Shown here: positions 13,301 to 26,576 of the stretch, piece by piece | Layout: each line of letters starts with the position of its first letter | How positions within the stretch are numbered: the stretch's first letter is position 1 | Assembly: GCA_964057225.1 (NCBI GenBank) | Contig: OZ059898.1 | Span: 16,717,267 to 16,781,266 of the forward strand | Origin: Auanema rhodensis | Lineage: Eukaryota; Nematoda; Chromadorea; Rhabditida; Rhabditidae | DNA length: 64,000 nucleotides | Reading direction: 5' to 3' | Made by a program: the position numbers and the translations under genes | The notes under the pieces: model-generated | The model's input: only the letters and a program-made list of their open reading frames with translations | Databases searched by the model: none | Told to the model about the DNA's origin: nothing

Positions 13301-14256
13301 CATGGTTACCATGAACCAATATCAATAAAAATTTGTTTTTAAACTAATATGGACATGGGGAATCTAATTTTGAAAACCGCATCTCTTTATCTTTCACGTG
13401 AAGCGAGTTACATACCAAGTGCACATCACGTGTACATTTAATTAGCATAAATTAAAGTTCACGTAAATTTCAAAGTCATGGTTACCATGAACCAATATCA
13501 ATAAAAATTTGTTTTTAGACTAATATGGACATGGGGAATCTAATTTTGAAAACCGCATCTCTTTATCTTTCACGTGAAGCGAGTTACATACCAAGTGCAC
13601 ATCACGTGTACATTTAATTAGCATAAATTAAAGTTCACGTAAATTTCAAAGTCATGGTTACCATGAACTAATATCAACAAAAATTTGTTTTGAGACTAAT
13701 ATGGACATGGGGAATCTAATTTTGAAAACCGCATCTCTTTATCTTTCACGTGAAGCGAGTTACATACCAAGTGCACATCACGTGTACATTTAATTAGCAT
13801 AAATTAAAGTTCACGTAAATTTCAAAGACATGGTTACCATGAACCAATATCAATAAAAATTTGTTTTTAGACTAATATGGACATGGGGAATCTAATTTTG
13901 AAAACCATATCTCTTTATCTTTCACGTGAAGCGAGTTACATACCAAGTACACATCACGTGTACATTTAATTAGCATAAATTAAAGTTCACGTAAATTTCA
14001 AAGTCATGGTTACCATGCACCAATATCAATAAAAATTTGTTTTTAGACTAATATGGACATGGGGAATCTAATTTTGAAAACCGCATCTCTTTATCTTTCA
14101 CGTGAAGCGAGTTACATACCAAGTGCACATCACGTGTACATTTAATTAGCATAAATTAAAGTTCACGTAAATTTCAAAGTCATGGTTACCATGAACCAAT
14201 ATCAATAAAAATTTGTTTTTAGACTAGGATGGACATGGGGAATCTAATTTTGAAAA
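10385..14256 (+). repeat. Satellite 1 domain B: 22-monomer (3872-bp) unit, copy 1
   Basis: This block is defined by GACTAGGATGG, TTTTTAAACTAA, AATTATGAAAA, CATGTTTACC and CATGCACC variants. Rare single-copy markers fix the alignment with copy 2: ATTTAAAAG near 10650, CATCAAGTG near 10787, TTTATATTTCACG near 10925, CCAAATGCAC near 12888, CCATATCTC at about 13905 and AAGTACAC near 13946. Each recurs 3872 bp downstream. The block contains two consecutive 6-monomer HORs (10913-11968 and 11969-13024) and part of a third. The last monomer (14081-14256) carries AGGATGG, whereas its partner at 17953 does not. No gene is seen here. Confidence 0.87.
10913..13024 (+). repeat. 6-monomer (1056-bp) higher-order repeat, two copies inside domain B unit 1
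   Basis: The monomer order is CATGCACC type, two TTTTTAAACTAA types, AGGATGG type, AATTATGAAAA-ending type, then CATGTTTACC plus AGGATGG type. It occurs at 10913-11968 and 11969-13024, and starts again at 13025 before breaking after two monomers. The same pair recurs in unit 2 at 14785-15840 and 15841-16896. So a 6-mer HOR sits nested inside a 22-mer HOR. Confidence 0.85.
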
Positions 14257-17200
14257 CCGCATCTCTTTATCTTTCACGTGAAGCGAGTTACATACCAAGT
14301 GCACATCACGTGTACATTTAATTAGCATAAATTAAAGTTCACGTAAATTTCAAAGTCATGGTTACCATGAACCAATATCAATAAAAATTTGTTTTTAGAC
14401 TAGGATGGACATGGGGAATCTAATTTTGAAAACCGCATCTCTTTATCTTTCACGTGAAGCGAGTTACATACCAAGTGCACATCACGTGTACATTTAATTA
14501 GCATAAATTAAAGTTCACGTAAATTTAAAAGTCATGGTTACCATGAACCAATATCAATAAAAATTTGTTTTTAGACTAATATGGACATGGGGAATCTAAT
14601 TTTGAAAACCGCATCTCTTTATCTTTCACGTGAAGCGAGTTACATACCAAGTGCACATCAAGTGTACATTTAATTAGCATAAATTAAAGTTCACGTAAAT
14701 TTCAAAGTCATGTTTACCATGAACCAATATCAATAAAAATTTGTTTTTAGACTAGGATGGACATGGGGAATCTAATTTTGAAAACCGCATCTCTTTATAT
14801 TTCACGTGAAGCGAGTTACATACCAAGTGCACATCACGTGTACATTTAATTAGCATAAATTAAAGTTCACGTAAATTTCAAAGTCATGGTTACCATGCAC
14901 CAATATCAATAAAAATTTGTTTTTAGACTAATATGGACATGGGGAATCTAATTTTGAAAACCGCATCTCTTTATCTTTCACGTGAAGCGAGTTACATACC
15001 AAGTGCACATCACGTGTACATTTAATTAGCATAAATTAAAGTTCACGTAAATTTCAAAGTCATGGTTACCATGAACCAATATCAATAAAAATTTGTTTTT
15101 AAACTAATATGGACATGGGGAATCTAATTTTGAAAACCGCATCTCTTTATCTTTCACGTGAAGCGAGTTACATACCAAGTGCACATCACGTGTACATTTA
15201 ATTAGCATAAATTAAAGTTCACGTAAATTTCAAAGTCATGGTTACCATGAACCAATATCAATAAAAATTTGTTTTTAAACTAATATGGACATGGGGAATC
15301 TAATTTTGAAAACCGCATCTCTTTATCTTTCACGTGAAGCGAGTTACATACCAAGTGCACATCACGTGTACATTTAATTAGCATAAATTAAAGTTCACGT
15401 AAATTTCAAAGTCATGGTTACCATGAACCAATATCAATAAAAATTTGTTTTTAGACTAGGATGGACATGGGGAATCTAATTTTGAAAACCGCATCTCTTT
15501 ATCTTTCACGTGAAGCGAGTTACATACCAAGTGCACATCACGTGTACATTTAATTAGCATAAATTAAAGTTCACGTAAATTTCAAAGTCATGGTTACCAT
15601 GAACCAATATCAATAAAAATTTGTTTTTAGACTAATATGGACATGGGGAATCTAATTATGAAAACCGCATCTCTTTATCTTTCACGTGAAGCGAGTTACA
15701 TACCAAGTGCACATCACGTGTACATTTAATTAGCATAAATTAAAGTTCACGTAAATTTCAAAGTCATGTTTACCATGAACCAATATCAATAAAAATTTGT
15801 TTTTAGACTAGGATGGACATGGGGAATCTAATTTTGAAAACCGCATCTCTTTATCTTTCACGTGAAGCGAGTTACATACCAAGTGCACATCACGTGTACA
15901 TTTAATTAGCATAAATTAAAGTTCACGTAAATTTCAAAGTCATGGTTACCATGCACCAATATCAATAAAAATTTGTTTTTAGACTAATATGGACATGGGG
16001 AATCTAATTTTGAAAACCGCATCTCTTTATCTTTCACGTGAAGCGAGTTACATACCAAGTGCACATCACGTGTACATTTAATTAGCATAAATTAAAGTTC
16101 ACGTAAATTTCAAAGTCATGGTTACCATGAACCAATATCAATAAAAATTTGTTTTTAAACTAATATGGACATGGGGAATCTAATTTTGAAAACCGCATCT
16201 CTTTATCTTTCACGTGAAGCGAGTTACATACCAAGTGCACATCACGTGTACATTTAATTAGCATAAATTAAAGTTCACGTAAATTTCAAAGTCATGGTTA
16301 CCATGAACCAATATCAATAAAAATTTGTTTTTAAACTAATATGGACATGGGGAATCTAATTTTGAAAACCGCATCTCTTTATCTTTCACGTGAAGCGAGT
16401 TACATACCAAGTGCACATCACGTGTACATTTAATTAGCATAAATTAAAGTTCACGTAAATTTCAAAGTCATGGTTACCATGAACCAATATCAATAAAAAT
16501 TTGTTTTTAGACTAGGATGGACATGGGGAATCTAATTTTGAAAACCGCATCTCTTTATCTTTCACGTGAAGCGAGTTACATACCAAGTGCACATCACGTG
16601 TACATTTAATTAGCATAAATTAAAGTTCACGTAAATTTCAAAGTCATGGTTACCATGAACCAATATCAATAAAAATTTGTTTTTAGACTAATATGGACAT
16701 GGGGAATCTAATTATGAAAACCGCATCTCTTTATCTTTCACGTGAAGCGAGTTACATACCAAATGCACATCACGTGTACATTTAATTAGCATAAATTAAA
16801 GTTCACGTAAATTTCAAAGTCATGTTTACCATGAACCAATATCAATAAAAATTTGTTTTTAGACTAGGATGGACATGGGGAATCTAATTTTGAAAACCGC
16901 ATCTCTTTATCTTTCACGTGAAGCGAGTTACATACCAAGTGCACATCACGTGTACATTTAATTAGCATAAATTAAAGTTCACGTAAATTTCAAAGTCATG
17001 GTTACCATGCACCAATATCAATAAAAATTTGTTTTTAGACTAATATGGACATGGGGAATCTAATTTTGAAAACCGCATCTCTTTATCTTTCACGTGAAGC
17101 GAGTTACATACCAAGTGCACATCACGTGTACATTTAATTAGCATAAATTAAAGTTCACGTAAATTTCAAAGTCATGGTTACCATGAACCAATATCAATAA

Positions 17201-18128
17201 AAATTTGTTTTTAAACTAATATGGACATGGGGAATCTAATTTTGAAAACCGCATCTCTTTATCTTTCACGTGAAGCGAGTTACATACCAAGTGCACATCA
17301 CGTGTACATTTAATTAGCATAAATTAAAGTTCACGTAAATTTCAAAGTCATGGTTACCATGAACCAATATCAATAAAAATTTGTTTTTAGACTAATATGG
17401 ACATGGGGAATCTAATTTTGAAAACCGCATCTCTTTATCTTTCACGTGAAGCGAGTTACATACCAAGTGCACATCACGTGTACATTTAATTAGCATAAAT
17501 TAAAGTTCACGTAAATTTCAAAGTCATGGTTACCATGAACTAATATCAACAAAAATTTGTTTTGAGACTAATATGGACATGGGGAATCTAATTTTGAAAA
17601 CCGCATCTCTTTATCTTTCACGTGAAGCGAGTTACATACCAAGTGCACATCACGTGTACATTTAATTAGCATAAATTAAAGTTCACGTAAATTTCAAAGA
17701 CATGGTTACCATGAACCAATATCAATAAAAATTTGTTTTTAGACTAATATGGACATGGGGAATCTAATTTTGAAAACCATATCTCTTTATCTTTCACGTG
17801 AAGCGAGTTACATACCAAGTACACATCACGTGTACATTTAATTAGCATAAATTAAAGTTCACGTAAATTTCAAAGTCATGGTTACCATGCACCAATATCA
17901 ATAAAAATTTGTTTTTAGACTAATATGGACATGGGGAATCTAATTTTGAAAACCGCATCTCTTTATCTTTCACGTGAAGCGAGTTACATACCAAGTGCAC
18001 ATCACGTGTACATTTAATTAGCATAAATTAAAGTTCACGTAAATTTCAAAGTCATGGTTACCATGAACCAATATCAATAAAAATTTGTTTTTAGACTAAT
18101 ATGGACATGGGGAATCTAATTTTGAAAA
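14257..18128 (+). repeat. Satellite 1 domain B: 22-monomer (3872-bp) unit, copy 2
   Basis: The first 21 monomers (14257-17952) match 10385-14080 monomer by monomer at an offset of 3872 bp, including the private markers listed for copy 1. I saw no difference by eye in those 21. The final monomer differs by two bases (GACTAATATGG instead of GACTAGGATGG). It is a recent head-to-tail duplication, or an assembly duplication. Confidence 0.87.
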
Positions 18129-21100
18129 CCGCATCTCTTTATCTTTTACGTGAAGCGAGTTACATACCAAGTGCACATCACGTGTACATTTAATTAGCAT
18201 AAATTAAAGTTCACGTAAATTTCAAAGTCATGGTTACCATGAACCAATATCAATAAAAATTTGTTTTTAGACTAATATGGACATGGGGAATCTAATTTTG
18301 AAAACCGCATCTCTTTATCTTTCACGTGAAGCGAGTTACATACCAAGTGCACATCACGTGTACATTTAATTAGCATAAATTAAAGTTCACGTAAATTTCA
18401 AAGTCATGGTTACCATGAACCAATATCAACAAAAATTTGTTTTGAGACTAATATGGACATGGGGAATCTAATTTTGAAAACCGCATCTCTTTATCTTTCA
18501 CGTGAAGCGAATTACATACCAAGTGCACATCACGTTTACATTTAATTAGCATAAATTAAAGTTCACGTAAATTTCAAAGTCATGGTTACCATGAACCAAT
18601 ATCAATAAAAATTTGTTTTTAGACTAATATGGACATGGGGAATCTAATTTTGAAAACCGCATCTCTTTATCTTTCACGTGAAGCGAGTTACATACCAAGT
18701 GCACATCACGTTTACATTTAATTAGCATAAATTAAAGTTCACGTAAATTTCAAAGTCATGGTTACCATGAACCAATATCAATAAAAATTTGTTTTTAGAC
18801 TAATATGGACATGGGGAATCTAATTTTGAAAACCGCATCTCTTGATCTTTCACGTGAAGCGAGTTACATACCAAGTGCACATCACGTGTACATTTAATTA
18901 GCATAAATTAAAGTTCACGTAAATTTCAAAGTCATGGTTACCATGAACAAATATCAATAAAAATTTGTTTTTAGACTAATATGGACATGGAGAATCTAAT
19001 TTTGAAAACCGCATCTCTTTATCTTTCACGTGAAGCGAGTTACATACCAAGTGCACATCACGTGTACATTTAATTAGCATAAATTAAAGTTCACGTAAAT
19101 TTCAAAGTCATGGTTACCATGAACCAATATCAATAAAAATTTGTTTTTAGACTAATATGGACATGGGGAATCTAATTTTGAAAACCGCATCTCTTTATCT
19201 TTCACGTGAAGCGAGTTACATACCAAGTGCACATCACGTGTACATTTAATTAGCATAAATTAAAGTTCACGTAAATTTCAAAGACATGGTTACCATGAAC
19301 CAATATCAATAAAAATTTGTTTTTAGACTAATATGGACATGGGGAATCTAATTTTGAAAACCGTATCTCTTTATCTTTCACGTGAAGCGAGTTACATACC
19401 AAGTACACATCACGTGTACATTTAATTAGCATAAATTAAAGTTCACGTAAATTTCAAAGTCATGGTTACCATGCACCAATATCAATAAAAATTTGTTTTT
19501 AGACAAATATGGACATGGGGAATCTAATTTTGAAAACCGCATCTCTTTATCTTTCACGTGAAGCGAGTTACATACCAAGTGCACATCACGTGTACATTTA
19601 ATTAGCATAAATTAAAGTTCACGTAAATTTCAAAGTCATGGTTACCATGAACCAATATCAATAAAAATTTGTTTTTAGACTAATATGGACATGGGGAATC
19701 TAATTTTGAAAACCGCATCTCTTTATCTTTCACGTGAAGCGAGTTACATACCAAGTGCACATCACGTGTACATTTAATTAGCATAAATTAAAGTTCACGT
19801 AAATTTCAAAGTCATGGTTACCATGAACCAATATCAATAAAAATTTGTTTTTAGACTAATATGGACATGGGGAATCTAATTTTGAAAACCGCATCTCTTT
19901 ATCTTTCACGTGAAGCGAGTTACATACCAAGTGCACATCACGTGTACATTTAATTAGCATAAATTAAAGTTCACGTAAATTTCAAAGTCATGGTTACCAT
20001 GAACTAATATCAACAAAAATTTGTTTTGAGACTAATATGGACATGGGGAATCTAATTTTGAAAACCGCATCTCTTTATCTTTCACGTGAAGCGAGTTACA
20101 TACCAAGTGCACATCACGTTTACATTTAATTAGCATAAATTAAAGTTCACGTAAATTTCAAAGTCATGGTTACCATGCACCAATATCAATAAAAATTTGT
20201 TTTTAGACTAATATGGACATGGAGAATCTAATTTTGAAAACCGCATCTCTTTATCTCTCACGTGAAGCGAGTTACATACCAAGTACACATCACGTGTACA
20301 TTTAATTAGCATAAATTAAAGTTCACGTAAATTTCAAAGTCATGGTTACCATGAACCAATATCAACAAAAATTTGTTTTGAGACTAATATGGACATGGGG
20401 AATCTAATTTTAAAAACCGCATCTCTTTATCTTTCACGTGAAGCGAGTTACATACCAAGTGCACATCACGTGTACATTTAATTAGCATAAATTAAAGTTC
20501 ACGTAAATTTCAAAGTCATGGTTACCATGAACCAATATCAATAAAAATTTGTTTTTAGACTAATATGGACATGGGGAATCTAATTTTGAAAACCGCATCT
20601 CTTTATCTTTCACGTGAAGCGAGTTACATACCAAGTGCACATCACGTGTACATTTAATTAGCATAAATTAAAGTTCACGTAAATTTCAAAGTCATGGTTA
20701 CCATGAACCAATATCAATAAAAATTTGTTTTTAGACTAATATGGACATGGGGAATCTAATTTTGAAAACCGCATCTCTTTATCTTTCACGTGAAGCGAGT
20801 TACATACCAAGTGCACATCACGTTTACATTTAATTAGCATAAATTAAAGTTCACGTAAATTTCAAAGTCATGGTTACCATGAACCAATATCAATAAAAAT
20901 TTGTTTTTAGACTAATATGGACATGGGGAATCTAATTTTGAAAACCGCATCTCTTGATCTTTCACGTGAAGCGAGTTACATACCAAGTGCACATCACGTG
21001 TACATTTAATTAGCATAAATTAAAGTTCACGTAAATTTCAAAGTCATGGTTACCATGAACAAATATCAATAAAAATTTGTTTTTAGACTAATATGGACAT

Positions 21101-24100
21101 GGAGAATCTAATTTTGAAAACCGCATCTCTTTATCTTTCACGTGAAGCGAGTTACATACCAAGTGCACATCACGTGTACATTTAATTAGCATAAATTAAA
21201 GTTCACGTAAATTTCAAAGTCATGGTTACCATGAACCAATATCAATAAAAATTTGTTTTTAGACTAATATGGACATGGGGAATCTAATTTTGAAAACCGC
21301 ATCTCTTTATCTTTCACGTGAAGCGAGTTACATACCAAGTGCACATCACGTGTACATTTAATTAGCATAAATTAAAGTTCACGTAAATTTCAAAGACATG
21401 GTTACCATGAACCAATATCAATAAAAATTTGTTTTTAGACTAATATGGACATGGGGAATCTAATTTTGAAAACCGTATCTCTTTATCTTTCACGTGAAGC
21501 GAGTTACATACCAAGTACACATCACGTGTACATTTAATTAGCATAAATTAAAGTTCACGTAAATTTCAAAGTCATGGTTACCATGCACCAATATCAATAA
21601 AAATTTGTTTTTAGACAAATATGGACATGGGGAATCTAATTTTGAAAACCGCATCTCTTTATCTTTCACGTGAAGCGAGTTACATACCAAGTGCACATCA
21701 CGTGTACATTTAATTAGCATAAATTAAAGTTCACGTAAATTTCAAAGTCATGGTTACCATGCACCAATATCAATAAAAATTTGTTTTTAGACTAATATGG
21801 ACATGGGGAATCTAATTTTGAAAACCGCATCTCTTTATCTTTCACGTGAAGCGAGTTACATACCAAGTGCACATCACGTTTACATTTAATTAGCATAAAT
21901 TAAAGTTCACGTAAATTTCAAAGTCATGGTTACCATGAACCAATATCAACAAAAATTTGTTTTGAGACTAATATGGACATGGGGAATCTAATTTTAAAAA
22001 CCGCATCTCTTTATCTTTCACGTGAAGCGAGTTACCTACCAAGTGCACATCACGTGTACATTTAATTAGCATAAATTAAAGTTCACGTAAATTTCAAAGT
22101 CATGGTTACCATGAACCAATATCAATAAAAATTTGTTTTTAGACTAATATGGACATGGGGAATCTAATTTTGAAAACCGCATCTCTTTATCTTTCACGTG
22201 AAGCGAGTTACATACCAAGTGCACATCACGTGTACATTTAATTAGCATAAATTAAAGTTCACGTAAATTTCAAAGACATGGTTACCATGAACCAATATCA
22301 ATAAAAATTTGTTTTTAGACTAATATGGACATGGGGAATCTAATTTTGAAAACCGCATCTCTTTATCTTTCACGTGAAGCGAGTTACATACCAAGTGCAC
22401 ATCACGTGTACATTTAATTAGCATAAATTAAAGTTCACGTAAATTTCAAAGTCATGGTTACCATGAACCAATATCAATAAAAATTTGTTTTTAGACTAAT
22501 ATGGACATGGGGAATCTAATTTTGAAAACCGCATCTCTTGATCTTTCACGTGAAGCGAGTTACATACCAAGTGCACATCACGTGTACATTTAATTAGCAT
22601 AAATTAAAGTTCACGTAAATTTCAAAGTCATGGTTACCATGAACAAATATCAATAAAAATTTGTTTTTAGACTAATATGGACATGGAGAATCTAATTTTG
22701 AAAACCGCATCTCTTTATCTTTCACGTGAAGCGAGTTACATACCAAGTGCACATCACGTGTACATTTAATTAGCATAAATTAAAGTTCACGTAAATTTCA
22801 AAGTCATGGTTACCATGAACCAATATCAACAAAAATTTGTTTTGAGACTAATATGGACATGGGGAATCTAATTTTAAAAACCGCATCTCTTTATCTTTCA
22901 CGTGAAGCGAGTTACCTACCAAGTGCACATCACGTGTACATTTAATTAGCATAAATTAAAGTTCACGTAAATTTCAAAGTCATGGTTACCATGAACCAAT
23001 ATCAATAAAAATTTGTTTTTAGACTAATATGGACATGGGGAATCTAATTTTGAAAACCGCATCTCTTTATCTTTCACGTGAAGCGAGTTACATACCAAGT
23101 GCACATCACGTGTACATTTAATTAGCATAAATTAAAGTTCACGTAAATTTCAAAGTCATGGTTACCATGAACCAATATCAATAAAAATTTGTTTTGAGAC
23201 TAATATGGACATGGGGAATCTAATTTTGAAAACCGCATCTCTTTATCTTTCACGTGAAGCGAGTTACATACCAAGTGCACATCACGTTTACATTTAATTA
23301 GCATAAATTAAAGTTCACGTAAATTTCAAAGTCATGGTTACCATGCACCAATATCAATAAAAATTTGTTTTTAGACTAATATGGACATGGAGAATCTAAT
23401 TTTGAAAACCGCATCTCTTTATCTCTCACGTGAAGCGAGTTACATACCAAGTACACATCACGTGTACATTTAATTAGCATAAATTAAAGTTCACGTAAAT
23501 TTCAAAGTCATGGTTACCATGAACCAATATCAACAAAAATTTGTTTTGAGACTAATATGGACATGGGGAATCTAATTTTAAAAACCGCATCTCTTTATCT
23601 TTCACGTGAAGCGAGTTACATACCAAGTGCACATCACGTGTACATTTAATTAGCATAAATTAAAGTTCACGTAAATTTCAAAGTCATGGTTACCATGAAC
23701 CAATATCAATAAAAATTTGTTTTTAGACTAATATGGACATGGGGAATCTAATTTTGAAAACCGCATCTCTTTATCTCTCACGTGAAGCGAGTTACATACC
23801 AAGTGCACATCACGTGTACATTTAATTAGCATAAATTAAAGTTCACGTAAATTTCAAAGTCATGGTTCCCATGAACCAATATCAATAAAAATTTGTTTTT
23901 AGACTAATATGGACATGGGGAATCTAATTTTGAAAACCGCATCTCTTTATCTTTCACGTGAAGCGAGTTACATACCAAGTGCACATCACGTGTACATTTA
24001 ATTAGCATAAATTAAAGTTCACGTAAATTTCAAAGTCATGGTTACCATGAACCAATATCAATAAAAATTTGTTTTTAGACTAGAATGGACATGGGGAATC

Positions 24101-26576
24101 TAATTTTGAAAACCGCATCTCTTTATCTTTCACGTGAAGCGAGTTACATACCAAGTGCACATCACGTGTACATTTAATTAGCATAAATTAAAGTTCACGT
24201 AAATTTCAAAGTCATGGTTACCATGCACCAATATCAATAAAAATTTGTTTTTAGACTAATATGGACATGGGGAATCTAATTTTGAAAACCGCATCTCTTT
24301 ATCTTTTACGTGAAGCGAGTTACATACCAAGTGCACATCACGTGTACATTTAATTAGCATAAATTAAAGTTCACGTAAATTTCAAAGTCATGGTTACCAT
24401 GAACCAATATCAATAAAAATTTGTTTTTAGACTAATATGGACATGGGGAATCTAATTTTGAAAACCGCATCTCTTTATCTTTCACGTGAAGCGAGTTACA
24501 TACCAAGTGCACATCACGTGTACATTTAATTAGCATAAATTAAAGTTCACGTAAATTTCAAAGTCATGGTTACCATGAACAAATATCAATAAAAATTTGT
24601 TTTTAGACTAATATGGACATGGGGAATCTAATTTTGAAAACCGCATCTCTTTATCTTTCACGTGAAGCGAGTTACATACCAAGTGCACATCACGTGTACA
24701 TTTAATTAGCATAAATTAAAGTTCACGTAAATTTCAAAGTCATGGTTACCATGAACCAATATCAATAAAAATTTGTTTTTAGACTAATATGGACATGGGG
24801 AATCTAATTTTGAAAACCGCATCTCTTTATCTTTTAGGTGAAGCGAGTTACATACCAAGTGCACATCACGTGTACATTTAATTAGCATAAATTAAAGTTC
24901 ACGTAAATTTCAAAGACATGGTTACCATGAACCAATATCAATAAAAATTTGTTTTTAGACTAATATGGACATGGGGAATCTAATTTTGAAAACCGCATCT
25001 CTTTATCTTTCACGTGAAGCGAGTTACATACCAAGTGCACATCACGTGTACATTTAATTAGCATAAATTAAAGTTCACGTAAATTTCAAAGTCATGGTTA
25101 CCATGAACCAATATCAATAAAAATTTGTTTTTAGACAAATATGGACATGGGGAATCTAATTTTGAAAACCGCATCTCTTTATCTTTCACGTGAAGCGAGT
25201 TACATACCAAGTGCACATCACGTGTACATTTAATTAGCATAAATTAAAGTTCACGTAAATTTCAAAGTCATGGTTACCATGAACCAATATCAATAAAAAT
25301 TTGTTTTTAGACTAATATGGACATGGGGAATCTAATTTTGAAAACCGCATCTCTTTATCTTTCACGTGAAGCGAGTTACATACCAAGTGCACATCACGTG
25401 TACATTTAATTAGCATAAATTAAAGTTCACGTAAATTTCAAAGTCATGGTTACCATGAACTAATATCAACAAAAATTTGTTTTGAGACTAATATGGACAT
25501 GGGGAATCTAATTTTGAAAACCGCATCTCTTTATCTTTCACGTGAAGCGAGTTACATACCAAGTGCACATCACGTTTACATTTAATTAGCATAAATTAAA
25601 GTTCACGTAAATTTCAAAGTCATGGTTACCATGCACCAATATCAATAAAAATTTGTTTTTAGACTAATATGGACATGGGGAATCTAATTTTGAAAACCGC
25701 ATCTCTTTATCTCTCACGTGAAGCGAGTTACATACCAAGTACACATCACGTGTACATTTAATTAGCATAAATTAAAGTTCACGTAAATTTCAAAGTCATG
25801 GTTACCATGAACTAATATCAACAAAAATTTGTTTTGAGACTAATATGGACATGGGGAATCTAATTTTGAAAACCGCATCTCTTTATCTCTCACGTGAAGC
25901 GAGTTACATACCAAGTGCACATCACGTGTACATTTAATTAGCATAAATTAAAGTTCACGTAAATTTCAAAGTCATGGTTCCCATGAACCAATATCAATAA
26001 AAATTTGTTTTTAGACTAATATGGACATGGGGAATCTAATTTTGAAAACCGCATCTCTTTATCTTTCACGTGAAGCGAGTTACATACCAAGTGCACATCA
26101 CGTGTACATTTAATTAGCATAAATTAAAGTTCACGTAAATTTCAAAGTCATGGTTACCATGAACCAATATCAATAAAAATTTGTTTTTAGACTAGAATGG
26201 ACATGGGGAATCTAATTTTGAAAACCGCATCTCTTTATCTTTCACGTGAAGCGAGTTACATACCAAGTGCACATCACGTGTACATTTAATTAGCATAAAT
26301 TAAAGTTCACGTAAATTTCAAAGTCATGGTTACCATGCACCAATATCAATAAAAATTTGTTTTTAGACTAATATGGACATGGGGAATCTAATTTTGAAAA
26401 CCGCATCTCTTTATCTTTTACGTGAAGCGAGTTACATACCAAGTGCACATCACGTGTACATTTAATTAGCATAAATTAAAGTTCACGTAAATTTCAAAGT
26501 CATGGTTACCATGAACCAATATCAATAAAAATTTGTTTTTAGACTAATATGGACATGGGGAATCTAATTTTGAAAA
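18129..26576 (+). repeat. Satellite 1 domain C1: mosaic with 12-monomer (2112-bp) repeats
   Basis: Markers here are TCTTGATC, GAACAAAT, GGAGAATC, AAGACATGG, CCGTATCTC, AAGTACAC, GACAAAT, TCTCTCACG, TTACCTACC, GGTTCCCATG and GACTAGAATGG. Blocks 18657-19536 and 20769-21648 match at an offset of 2112 bp (12 monomers), and 23761-24464 matches 25873-26576 at the same offset. The pair of monomers at 20065-20416 recurs at 23233-23584 (3168 bp, 18 monomers). Orders between these anchors are shuffled, so this is a mosaic rather than a clean HOR. No gene is seen. Confidence 0.75.

Noticed and set aside
13905-14080. CCATATCTC / AAGTACAC monomer as a distinct repeat family
   Set aside because: It differs from the majority by only a few substitutions and is in phase with its neighbours, so it is a subtype of satellite 1.
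19426-19608. Minus-strand 60-codon open frame in satellite 1, with the same frame at 21538-21720 and 25058-25240
   Set aside because: It is a satellite by-product. In the majority monomer this frame has an in-frame TAG at the reverse complement of GACTAAT. The three copies are open only because they carry GACAAAT, which turns TAG into TTG. There is no initiation context, codon signature or conserved protein.
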